A DNA stretch of 64,000 nucleotides, taken from positions 1 through 64,000 of the forward strand of contig NZ_CACRYJ010000044.1 of NCBI RefSeq assembly GCF_902703175.1. Direction: 5' to 3'. This DNA comes from Occultella aeris. GTDB lineage: Bacteria; Actinomycetota; Actinomycetes; Actinomycetales; Beutenbergiaceae. Below, piece after piece: positions 52,051 to 60,398 of the stretch (its first letter is position 1; every line of letters begins with the position of its first letter). Position numbers and translations under genes: made by a program. The notes below the pieces were generated by a model, which ran no database searches, was not told the origin of the DNA, and worked only from the letters and a program-made list of their open reading frames with translations.

Positions 52051-54261
52051 ATGGACGACACCACCACCACCACCACGACCGGTGGCCCGTCGCCGGCGGG
52101 TGTGGCGCTCGCGTCCCGGATGCACCTGTCGTTGGCGGATCTGATGGCCGGGTCGTTGGAGGACCAGCTCATCGCGATGGACGCGCTGACGTCCTCGATC
52201 GCTGCCGGTGACCCGATCGAGGAGTCCGACCGGTACGGGACCACGTTCCTGGGCCAGGCCGCGCTACGGGCCCATGTGTTCACTGAACGCCTCACCGGCG
52301 CCAAGTTGGACTGGATGGGCATCGAGGAAGAGGCCGGTGTCTGGGACACCAGCAAGGGGTTTCGCACGTATCCGCATTACGTGGCCAAGACCTACGGCAT
52401 CTGCGCCAGCAGCGCACGCCGCCTGGTGAACCTGGCGAAGGGTCTACGCAACGGCCTGCCCGCGACCCGCAAATGGTTGCGGTCCGGGCTGATCGGCGTC
52501 GAGCAGGCCCAGATCCTGCTCAAGGCCACCTCGACCCAAGCCGCCGTCGACGGCCTCCAATACCCCGCCACCCCCACCACCGCCGACGGCACTGACAGCA
52601 CGGCCGCCACCGACGCCACCGTCGGGACTGACAACGGCGGCCCGGACGGCACGGACGGCACAGGCGTCACTGGGGACAGCGGCGACGCCGAGGGTGCTGA
52701 CGCCGCCGGCGGGACGTCCGAGGCCGACGAGGCCAATGGCACCACCGACGGCTCCGCCGGCACCACCGCCGACGCCACCGACCGGACCGGCACTGCTGGC
52801 ACTGCTGGCACTGGCGTTGCTGGTCGGGTGCAGACGGTCGAGGAGTTCCTCCTGGACAACGCCGCCACACGCTCGCCGGAAGAGCTGCGCAGGCTGGTTG
52901 ATCACTTCGTCGCGATCGTCGATCCCGACGCGATGGACAAGGCCCACCGGGCCGCGGCCGGCCGTGAGTTCTTGAACATCGATCGGACCATGGAGGGCTA
53001 CCACGTGGCCGGGTTCCTGACCCTCGAACTCGGCCAGTACGTGCGCACCGCCCTGGAAGCGATCATGGGCAAGCCCGCCGCCGACGAGACCCGCACCTCC
53101 TCCCAACGCCGCGCCCAGGCCCTCGGGGACCTCGCGCACATGGTGTTGGACCAAGGCAAGGTCGGCACGTCCGGATCCGTGCGCCCGCACCTTGGCGTGC
53201 TCATCAGCTACCCCGAGTTCCTCGACCTCATCAAGACCACCGAGACCAGCCAGACCACCGAGACCAGCCAGACCACCGAGACCAGCCAGACCACCGAGGA
53301 CGCCGAGACCACCGAGGACGCCGAGACCACCGGAGCAACCGGAGCAACCGACGCCGCCGGAACCGAGGAAGCCGGAGCCGAAGAATCGGCACCTGACGAG
53401 GCGCCCGGAGCAGCCGAGGCGGCCGGCCCGAGGACGCCCCCGCAGCCGATCACCGAGCCCCTACCCGGCCCGGACACCACCACCGACCCGGCCGACCGCA
53501 GCCCTCGCAGCACCGGCGACACCACGACCGGCCCGACCACAGCGGACAAGGCAGCCACCCCGGCGAACAAGCTCGCCGGTGCCCAGGCGGAAGCGCCCAC
53601 CCTGTCGAGCTCGACTGCGCCAGCAACCAGAGCGAACGAGCCTGGCCCTTGCACGCCCATGCCCAATCCGTCGCGCACATCGGAGGCCACGGGTCCGCCC
53701 GACTGCCAGTCACAGGCCGTCGGACCACTGGGCCAACCCACCACCGGCGCCAACGGCACCGCTGCGCCCGGTGCCAACAGCACCGCCCTGCCCGAAACTG
53801 CCGTGCCTGGCACCGGGCGGGACTGGGCCGCCCTCCTCGGCGCCGGACCAGCCACGTTCATCGACAACACCGGCCCCGTACCCCGGGACCTGCTCGACCG
53901 GATCATCGGCTGCGCCGGCGAGACCTACCGGATCATCTTCGGACCCGACAACGAGATCCTCAACCACGGCCGCGCCCACCGCCTGTTCACCGCCGCCCAA
54001 CGCCGCGCCCTCATCGCCCGAGACCGCCACTGCGTCTACCACGACTGCACCGCCCCACCCGAACACTGCGAAACCCACCACGGCACCCGAGACTGGGCCG
54101 ACGGCGGCAACACCGACCTGCACGACGCAGCCCTGGTCTGCCGCTACCACCACCACTGGATCCACACCCACAACATCACCATGCTCCGACGCAACGGCAC
54201 ATGGCACTTCTACAAGCCAGACGGCACCGAAATCCTCCCCACCCGAAACCCCTGGAGCTGA
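52051..54261 (+). CDS. DUF222 / HNH endonuclease signature protein (13E12 type)
   Basis: 736 aa. N-terminal His-less Thr tract (MDDTTTTTTTGG), then the DUF222 helical domain (residues ~20-165 and 260-390, interrupted by a Gly/Thr/Ala-rich insert), a long low-complexity Thr/Glu/Pro region (~395-590), and a C-terminal HNH domain: RHCVYHDCTAPPEHCETHH and ADGGNTDLHDAALVCRYHHHWIH, with Cys/His zinc ligands and the HH catalytic pair. GGGGAGGTGAG precedes the start. This family occurs in many copies in actinobacterial genomes and is often called 13E12 repeat protein; nuclease activity is presumed, biology unknown. Confidence 0.9.
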   Translation: MDDTTTTTTTGGPSPAGVALASRMHLSLADLMAGSLEDQLIAMDALTSSIAAGDPIEESDRYGTTFLGQAALRAHVFTERLTGAKLDWMGIEEEAGVWDTSKGFRTYPHYVAKTYGICASSARRLVNLAKGLRNGLPATRKWLRSGLIGVEQAQILLKATSTQAAVDGLQYPATPTTADGTDSTAATDATVGTDNGGPDGTDGTGVTGDSGDAEGADAAGGTSEADEANGTTDGSAGTTADATDRTGTAGTAGTGVAGRVQTVEEFLLDNAATRSPEELRRLVDHFVAIVDPDAMDKAHRAAAGREFLNIDRTMEGYHVAGFLTLELGQYVRTALEAIMGKPAADETRTSSQRRAQALGDLAHMVLDQGKVGTSGSVRPHLGVLISYPEFLDLIKTTETSQTTETSQTTETSQTTEDAETTEDAETTGATGATDAAGTEEAGAEESAPDEAPGAAEAAGPRTPPQPITEPLPGPDTTTDPADRSPRSTGDTTTGPTTADKAATPANKLAGAQAEAPTLSSSTAPATRANEPGPCTPMPNPSRTSEATGPPDCQSQAVGPLGQPTTGANGTAAPGANSTALPETAVPGTGRDWAALLGAGPATFIDNTGPVPRDLLDRIIGCAGETYRIIFGPDNEILNHGRAHRLFTAAQRRALIARDRHCVYHDCTAPPEHCETHHGTRDWADGGNTDLHDAALVCRYHHHWIHTHNITMLRRNGTWHFYKPDGTEILPTRNPWS
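53232..53330. repeat. Tandem repeat encoding T-T-E-T-S-Q / T-T-E-D-A-E
   Basis: Four to five copies of an 18-bp unit (accaccgagaccagccag), the later ones drifting to accaccgaggacgccgag. It encodes part of the disordered linker between DUF222 and HNH domains. The frame is preserved. Confidence 0.8.
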
Positions 54262-54405
54262 GCACGGCGCCTGAGGACCGCGTCAGCCTGATCGGCTGAC
54301 CGGCTCGGGCCGCAGAGCCTGGATCCACCCGTCACCGCCACGCCCGAGGTACACCGTTCGCCCGATGGACACCATCTGGATGCAGGTTGTCTCTACCTTG
54401 TCCCT

Positions 54406-55809
54406 ATGGACGAGACGAACAAGGCGGTGTCGCCCGCGCCTGGCGCCTCGAGCACCGACAGCGATCCGAAGGCGCCGCCGAGCCGGATCCTGACCTGGCC
54501 GGTGACCGCCTGGGCGCTCTGGGACTGGGGCTCCGCGGCGTTCAACGCGGTGATCACCACGTTCGTCTTCACGGTCTACATCACTTCGGACGCGTTCGGG
54601 CCGGGCGCGGAGTCCACGCTCGGATGGGTCCTCGCCGGAGCGGGTGTGCTGATCGCACTGTTCGCTCCCATCACGGGTCAGAGCGCGGACCGGGCGGGTC
54701 GACGCACCCTGTGGCTGACGGTCAACACCCTTCTGGTAGTGATCGCCTCGGCCGGGCTGTTCTTCGTCCAGCCCGCGCCCGAGTACCTCTGGCTCGGCCT
54801 GCTCCTGCTCGCCGGCGGCAACATCGCGTTCGAGTTCGCCTCCGTCAACTACAACGCCATGCTCAACGAGATCTCGACGGCGAGCACCGTCGGGCGGGTG
54901 TCCGGGCTCGGCTGGGGACTGGGCTACATCGGTGGGATCGTGCTGCTGCTGATGGTCTACTTCGGCCTGATCAACCCCGACGTGGGCGTCTTCGGCATCA
55001 CTGGCGAGAACGGCATGGACGTCCGCGTCACCATGCTCCTGTGCGCCGCCTGGACGCTGCTGTTCTCGATCCCGGTGATCCTGACGATCCGGGACAAGCC
55101 CCGGACTGGCACGGCGCGAGATCCACGACCCGGTCTCATCGAGTCCTACCGCCTGCTCTTCCGCACGGTCGCCGACCTGTGGCGTGCGGACAAGAACACC
55201 GTCTTCTTCCTGATCGCCTCGGCCGTGTTCCGCGACGGCCTGGCCGGCGTGTTCACGTTCGGCGGGGTGATCGCGGCCGGTGTGTTCGGCTTCAGCGCCG
55301 GCCAGGTGATCATCTTCGGTGTCGTGGCGAACGTCGTCGCCGGGGTCGCCACGATCGCGTTCGGCGCCCTGGACGACCTGCTCGGCCCGAAGCGCGTGAT
55401 CCTGCTGTCGCTGACGTCGATGATCATCGCCGGCACCCTGATCTTCATCTTCCACTCCGGCGGCACCAAGGTGTTCTGGATCCTCGGGTTGATCCTGTGC
55501 ATCTTCGTCGGGCCGGCCCAGTCCGCATCGCGCACGTTCCTGGCCCGACTCATCCCCGCAGGTCGCGAAGGTGAGGTGTTCGGCCTCTACGCCACAACGG
55601 GGCGAGCGGTCAGCTTCATGGCGCCCGCCGCGTTCTCAACCGCGATCGTTGTGGGCGTCGCCGTGACCGGGCTGACGAGGGATGAGGCTCAGTACTGGGG
55701 CATTCTCGGCATCATTCTGGTATTGCTCGCCGGCCTGCTGCTGCTCATCCGGGTGCGCCCGCAGGAGCATCACGACACGGCCCTCGAACAGCCGCCGGTC
55801 ACGAGCTGA
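54406..55809 (+). CDS. MFS transporter, Atg22/UMF1-like
   Basis: 467 aa with twelve membrane segments. The N-terminal WPVTAWALWDWGSAAFNAVITTFVFTVYI is the signature of the UMF1 (Atg22-like vacuole effluxer) branch of the MFS, and QSADRAGRRTLWL is the loop 2-3 motif. The ATG at 54406 lies 7 bases after TACCTT, suggesting a leaderless transcript. In yeast the family exports amino acids from the vacuole; bacterial substrates are not established. It is monocistronic, convergent with the SDR gene. Confidence 0.88.
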   Translation: MDETNKAVSPAPGASSTDSDPKAPPSRILTWPVTAWALWDWGSAAFNAVITTFVFTVYITSDAFGPGAESTLGWVLAGAGVLIALFAPITGQSADRAGRRTLWLTVNTLLVVIASAGLFFVQPAPEYLWLGLLLLAGGNIAFEFASVNYNAMLNEISTASTVGRVSGLGWGLGYIGGIVLLLMVYFGLINPDVGVFGITGENGMDVRVTMLLCAAWTLLFSIPVILTIRDKPRTGTARDPRPGLIESYRLLFRTVADLWRADKNTVFFLIASAVFRDGLAGVFTFGGVIAAGVFGFSAGQVIIFGVVANVVAGVATIAFGALDDLLGPKRVILLSLTSMIIAGTLIFIFHSGGTKVFWILGLILCIFVGPAQSASRTFLARLIPAGREGEVFGLYATTGRAVSFMAPAAFSTAIVVGVAVTGLTRDEAQYWGILGIILVLLAGLLLLIRVRPQEHHDTALEQPPVTS

Positions 55810-55929
55810 CAGGACGAGCAGACCTGGGTCCGTCCTGCGTCACCCGAATTGTCGACGCGGCGGGCCCTCCGAGATCCGGAGGCGACCTGCTCGTCGACGG
55901 CCAGTCGGCCGACGCGACGTCGTGGCCGG

Positions 55930-56718
55930 TCAGAGCCAGTCGGTGATCTCGAGACGGCGGCCGGCCTGCGGTCCCGCTGCCGCGCGGGCGTGCAGATCGT
56001 CGACCGTGTCCAGGCCGGCTCGCAGGTAGCAGCCGGAGAGGTTGTCCAGCTCGCCCGCGGCGATGGCCGCCACGATCTCCACCACAGCCTCGGGCGGGGT
56101 CCAGTCGGTCCGACCGACGTGCATTCGCATCCCGGTGGACATGTCGGTCGGGACCACACCGGGCGCCACCTCGAACGCCCGCAGCCCGCGCGAGAAGCCG
56201 GCTGTGTGCAGCCCGCCGCCGATGCGGAAGAGTGCGGTCTTGGCCGCGTTGTAGGAGCTCATGTCCGCGAAGTCGCGGGTGCCCGCCCCGGAGTTGAGGT
56301 CCACGACCCTGCCGCCGCCGCGACTCAGCATCCCGGGCACGACGGCCCGAGCCAGCAGGAACGGCCCGTACACGTCCGTGACGAGAACCTCGCGCCACTG
56401 CTCGGGATCCGCCTCCCAGAGCGGCACCTCGGCATCCACCAGGCCAGCGTTGTTGACCAGCAGGTCCACCCTGCCGAGGGCGTACTCGGCCTCGGCGACA
56501 GCGGCATCGACGGCGACCCGATCGGTCACGTCCGCCGCCAGCACCACCGCACGACTGCCGCGGGACTCGACCTCCTCGGCCACGCCCGTCAACCGGTCGA
56601 CGTCCCGAGCGAGCAGCGCCACGTCCAGCCCGGCGTCGGCCAACCCGAGGGCGAGGTGCCGTCCGATGCCGCGGCTCGCGCCGGTGATCAGGGCGGTGCG
56701 TGCGGCGGCTGGATCCAT
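55930..56718 (-). CDS. Short-chain dehydrogenase/reductase (SDR)
   Basis: 262 aa classical SDR: cofactor motif TGASRGIG (residues ~11-18), NNAG (VNNAGLVDAE), and the active-site Ser and Tyr-x3-Lys in LNSGAGTRDF and SSYNAAKTAL. I chose ATG 56718 (MDPAAARTAL); the open frame to 56826 covers the divergent cupin gene's start. The C-terminus has a small unusual extension after the substrate loop. Substrate unknown. It is divergent from the cupin gene over 54 bp, so they probably share regulation. Confidence 0.88.
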   Translation of the reverse strand: MDPAAARTALITGASRGIGRHLALGLADAGLDVALLARDVDRLTGVAEEVESRGSRAVVLAADVTDRVAVDAAVAEAEYALGRVDLLVNNAGLVDAEVPLWEADPEQWREVLVTDVYGPFLLARAVVPGMLSRGGGRVVDLNSGAGTRDFADMSSYNAAKTALFRIGGGLHTAGFSRGLRAFEVAPGVVPTDMSTGMRMHVGRTDWTPPEAVVEIVAAIAAGELDNLSGCYLRAGLDTVDDLHARAAAGPQAGRRLEITDWL

Positions 56719-56772
56719 GGCCTCATCGTGCCATTGCCCAAGCCTCGCCCGCACGCTTGGCAGACTAGGGTC

Positions 56773-57135
56773 ATGACAGAGGACGCGGTGGATCTCAACG
56801 CGAAGTTCGATCTCTTCGCCGAGCACTGGTCACCGAAGCTGGTCGCGCACCTGAATGACTACGAGGTCAAGCTGGTCCGGATCAAGGGTGACTTCGTCTG
56901 GCACACCCACGAGGAGACCGACGAGTTGTTCCTCGTGCTGGACGGCCAGCTCACCATCCAGCTGCGGGATCGGGACGTCATCCTCGGCCCGGGCCAACTG
57001 TTCGTCGTGCCGCGTGGGGTCGAGCACTGCCCGCGCGCCGACGCGGAGGTCAAGGCGCTGCTACTGGAGCCCGCCGGGGTGGTCAACACCGGCGATGCCG
57101 GAGGCGACCTGACGGCCGTGGTCGAGCGGATCTGA
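56773..57135 (+). CDS. Cupin-domain protein
   Basis: 120 aa single cupin. Metal ligands are visible in WHTHEETDELFLVLDG (His, His, Glu) and PRGVEHCPRAD (His), the two cupin motifs. TAGGGT overlaps the start region (56766-56771), consistent with a leaderless mRNA, and ATG 56773 is the only conserved start. The open frame upstream to 55849 is a shadow of the SDR gene. Likely a small metal-dependent isomerase, or a sensor; function unknown. Confidence 0.85.
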   Translation: MTEDAVDLNAKFDLFAEHWSPKLVAHLNDYEVKLVRIKGDFVWHTHEETDELFLVLDGQLTIQLRDRDVILGPGQLFVVPRGVEHCPRADAEVKALLLEPAGVVNTGDAGGDLTAVVERI

Positions 57136-57138
57136 AAG

Positions 57139-57183
57139 CCGGTGGGCGCCCCGCGACCCTCACGGTCGTAGGACGCCCACCGG
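57139..57183. terminator. Bidirectional terminator between cupin and hppA
   Basis: A perfect 10-bp stem, CCGGTGGGCG (57139-57148) with CGCCCACCGG (57174-57183), encloses a second 5-bp hairpin (CGACC with GGTCG). It lies 3 bases after the cupin stop and 18 bases from the hppA stop, so it can end transcription from both sides. Confidence 0.7.
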
Positions 57184-57201
57184 TCGAGCGCGCGAGTGAA
57201 C

Positions 57202-59517
57202 TCAGTTCGCCGCGATCTGCTCCGCTTCGCGTTCGGCCTGGGCCTCGTTGGCGGCGTCCACCTTCGAAGCGCGCAGCCGAGAGGCAACGATCGCGCCGAA
57301 CGCGATCAGTGCGGCCGCCGTGGCGATCGCGATCCGGACCACGTGGTTGGCGTCGGCCGGGACGCTCATGACGACCACGGCCGGTGCGATCAGCACCGAG
57401 ACCAGGTTCATGACCTTGATCAGCGGGTTGATGGCCGGCCCGGCGGTGTCCTTGAACGGGTCGCCGACCGTGTCACCGATGACCACCGCGGCGTGCGCCT
57501 CGGAGTTCTTGCCGCCGTAGTGGCCGTCCTCGACGATCTTCTTGGCGTTGTCCCAGGCACCACCGGAGTTCGCGAGGAACACCGCCATCAGCACCCCGGC
57601 ACCGATCGCACCCCCGAGGAACCCGGCGAGCGCACCGACACCGAGGCCGAACCCGACCGCGATGGGAGCGAACGCGGCCAGCAGACCCGGCGTCGCAAGC
57701 TCGCGAAGCGAGTCACGGGTGCAGATGTCCACGACCTTGCCGTACTCCGGACGGGTCTCGCCGGTCATGATGCCCGGGAAGTCCCGGAACTGACGGCGCA
57801 CCTCGAACACGATCGCGCCGGCCGCCCGGGTCACGGCGTCGATCGCCAGCCCGGAGAACAGGAACACCGTCGCAGCCCCGAGGATCAGGCCGACCAGGGT
57901 GATCGGGGAGACGATCTCGTAGTTCAGCATCGCCGCGACGAGGTCGTTCCCGCGCGCTGCCGGATCGAAGTCGATGTCCGCCAGGGCAGTGTTCACCGCG
58001 TCGCCGTAGGAGCCGAAGAGTGCGGTCGCCGCGAGCACGGCGGTCGCGATCGCGATCCCCTTGGTGATGGCCTTCGTGGTGTTCCCGACGGCGTCCAGGT
58101 CGGTCAGGATCTTGGCGCCCTCCTCGTCGACGTCACCGGACATCTCGGCGATGCCCTGCGCGTTGTCGCTGACGGGCCCGAACGTGTCCATCGCGACGAT
58201 CACACCGACGGTCGTGAGAAGCCCACAGCCCGCGAGCGCGATCAGGAACAGCGACAGCCAGATGGAGCCGCCGGCAAGCAGGAACAGTCCACACATGGCA
58301 GCCGCGATGATCCCGGCCGTGTACACGGCCGACTCGAACCCGACGCCGATGCCGGACAGCACCACGGTGGCGGCGCCGGTCCGCGAGGTGGCTGCCACGT
58401 GCTTGGTCGGCTTTGACGTGGTGCCGGTGAAGTACCCGGTCACGGCCAGGATGATCCCGGCCAGGACCACACCGACCAGCACGGCCGCCGCCGTCACCAG
58501 CCGCGGGTCACCGGCGTGCTCGGCGAGATCGGCGCTGACGCCGGGGATCGCCGCGAAGGTCGACGGCAGGTAGATGAAGGCCGCCACGGCCGCGAGGCCG
58601 GCTCCGACGAGAGCAGACACATAGAAGCCGCGATAGATTGCGCGCAGCCCGCTCTCGGTGCCGCGGACGCGGGTGATCGCCACGCCAAGTACGGCCACGA
58701 TCGCCCCGATCGCGGTCACGATGAGCGGGAACACGAGCCCTTGCTCACCCATGGTCGCCTTCCCCAGGATGAGCGCGGCCACCAGCATCACGGCGTAGGA
58801 CTCGAACAGGTCAGCGGCCATTCCGGCGCAGTCGCCGACGTTGTCACCGACGTTGTCCGCGATGGTGGCGGCGTTGCGCGGGTCATCCTCGGGGATGCCC
58901 TTCTCGACCTTGCCGACCAGGTCCGCGCCGACATCGGCCGCCTTCGTGAAGATGCCGCCGCCGACGCGCATGAACATCGCCAGCAGCGCCGCGCCGAAGC
59001 CGAAGCCCTCCAGCACCGCTGGCGCATCCCCGCGGAAGCTGAGCACCACGGCCGCGGCGCCAAGCAGGCCGAGGCCCACCACGCTCATGCCGACCACGCC
59101 GCCGGTGCGGAACGCGATGCGCGCCCCCTCCGCGCGCCCGTTCGCCCCTGTCGCGGCGGCCGCGACGCGCAGGTTCGCGCGGGTGGCGAGCCACATGCCG
59201 AGGTACCCGATCGCGGCGGAGAAACCGGCCCCGAACAGGAACGCGACGGACCGGCCTATCTTGATGGCGCCGTCGCCTGGTAGCAGGAACAACAACCCGA
59301 ACACGACGACGGCGAAGATCGCCAGTGTTCGGAACTGCCGGCTCAGATACGCCGAGGCCCCCTCTTGAATAGCGGCAGCGATCTCCTGCATCTTCGGCGT
59401 TCCCTCACCGGCGGCGAGAACCTGCTTCCGCAGGATCACCGCCAGGACCAGCGAGAGAACACCGATGACAGCGATCACCGACACAATGACAACGCTCGTG
59501 TTTCCGAGCTCGAGCAT
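57202..59517 (-). CDS. hppA: Membrane proton-pumping pyrophosphatase, K+-independent type
   Basis: 771 aa, about sixteen membrane helices. It couples pyrophosphate hydrolysis to H+ export. The catalytic signature is DNVGDNVGDCAGMAADLFESY, preceded by GIPEDDPRNAATIA. The potassium-determining position reads GNTTKA, with Lys where K+-dependent enzymes have Ala, so the enzyme is predicted K+-independent. I chose ATG 59517 (MLELGNTSV), preceded by GAGGAGG; the frame is open to 59556. Monocistronic, ending at a bidirectional terminator. Confidence 0.95.
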   Translation of the reverse strand: MLELGNTSVVIVSVIAVIGVLSLVLAVILRKQVLAAGEGTPKMQEIAAAIQEGASAYLSRQFRTLAIFAVVVFGLLFLLPGDGAIKIGRSVAFLFGAGFSAAIGYLGMWLATRANLRVAAAATGANGRAEGARIAFRTGGVVGMSVVGLGLLGAAAVVLSFRGDAPAVLEGFGFGAALLAMFMRVGGGIFTKAADVGADLVGKVEKGIPEDDPRNAATIADNVGDNVGDCAGMAADLFESYAVMLVAALILGKATMGEQGLVFPLIVTAIGAIVAVLGVAITRVRGTESGLRAIYRGFYVSALVGAGLAAVAAFIYLPSTFAAIPGVSADLAEHAGDPRLVTAAAVLVGVVLAGIILAVTGYFTGTTSKPTKHVAATSRTGAATVVLSGIGVGFESAVYTAGIIAAAMCGLFLLAGGSIWLSLFLIALAGCGLLTTVGVIVAMDTFGPVSDNAQGIAEMSGDVDEEGAKILTDLDAVGNTTKAITKGIAIATAVLAATALFGSYGDAVNTALADIDFDPAARGNDLVAAMLNYEIVSPITLVGLILGAATVFLFSGLAIDAVTRAAGAIVFEVRRQFRDFPGIMTGETRPEYGKVVDICTRDSLRELATPGLLAAFAPIAVGFGLGVGALAGFLGGAIGAGVLMAVFLANSGGAWDNAKKIVEDGHYGGKNSEAHAAVVIGDTVGDPFKDTAGPAINPLIKVMNLVSVLIAPAVVVMSVPADANHVVRIAIATAAALIAFGAIVASRLRASKVDAANEAQAEREAEQIAAN

Positions 59518-59669
59518 CCGTCCTCCTCGACGAACTACGCACAGGTCCCCAGGCATCCGTGTCGCCTCGGGCTGAGCGAGAGTCTAGCCAACGGGGACGA
59601 TGCCATGAGCCACTCGGGTGCTCGGCCGGCCCGCCCACGGCGCCAGGAGCGAGGTCAGGGCACCCGGCC

Positions 59670-60398
59670 TCAGCCCGACCTCACCTCGAACCGTTCGAAG
59701 CCGACCCCGGCGACCGCCTCGGCCAGGCGGGCGAACCGCTCGTCCCAGCCCACGCCGTCGGCCGTGAACTCCTCCCGCGCCCCCGCCGGGCGGGCGCACT
59801 GCAGGGCGTAGTGGCGCACGCCTGCGGCCTGCAGCCGCCGGGCCAGGCCGAGGACGTCGACGGCGGAGCCCGGGTGGATCGTGGTGCGCACCTCCAGACC
59901 GGCTGGGGAGGCCAGAGCCACGTCCAGGCTGCGCCAGGCCGCGGCCCCACCGCCGGTGCGGATCACATCCGCGTAGCCGTCGGGCTCGGCCTTGATGTCG
60001 AGGCCGATCCAGTCGACGGACCCGGCGACGGCGGCCAGCCGGCTCGGGTACGCGCCTGCGGTATGCAGTCCGACGCCGAACCCGAGGCCGCGCACGGCTT
60101 CGATCGCAGCGCCGAGCGCGAGCTGGCGGGTCGGCTCCCCTCCGGAGAACACGACGCCGTCGAGCAGGCCGAGGCGACCGGTCAGGAACTCGAACACGTC
60201 CTGCCAAGCGTGCAGGCCCGGGGCGCGAGTGGGGATCAGGTCAGAGTTGTGGCAGTACACGCAGTTCCACGGGCAGCCCTGCAGGAACACGGTCGCGACG
60301 AGGCGCCCGGGCCAGTCGCAGCCGGACATCCGGGTCAACCCGGCCACCTGCAGACCCGCCGCCCGCGAGCCCGGGCGAGCGGGCGCCCTCGTACTCAC
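59670..60398 (-). CDS. nrdG: Anaerobic ribonucleotide reductase-activating protein
   Basis: 242 aa radical SAM activase. The cluster motif CxxxCxxC is CPWNCVYCHN near residue 42, with FSGGEPTRQ for SAM binding. It generates the glycyl radical on NrdD. The GTG start overlaps the nrdD stop by four bases (60395-60398), so stoichiometry is fixed by coupling. It is the longer form of NrdG (about 230-240 aa) seen outside enterobacteria. Confidence 0.93.
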   Translation of the reverse strand: MSTRAPARPGSRAAGLQVAGLTRMSGCDWPGRLVATVFLQGCPWNCVYCHNSDLIPTRAPGLHAWQDVFEFLTGRLGLLDGVVFSGGEPTRQLALGAAIEAVRGLGFGVGLHTAGAYPSRLAAVAGSVDWIGLDIKAEPDGYADVIRTGGGAAAWRSLDVALASPAGLEVRTTIHPGSAVDVLGLARRLQAAGVRHYALQCARPAGAREEFTADGVGWDERFARLAEAVAGVGFERFEVRSG

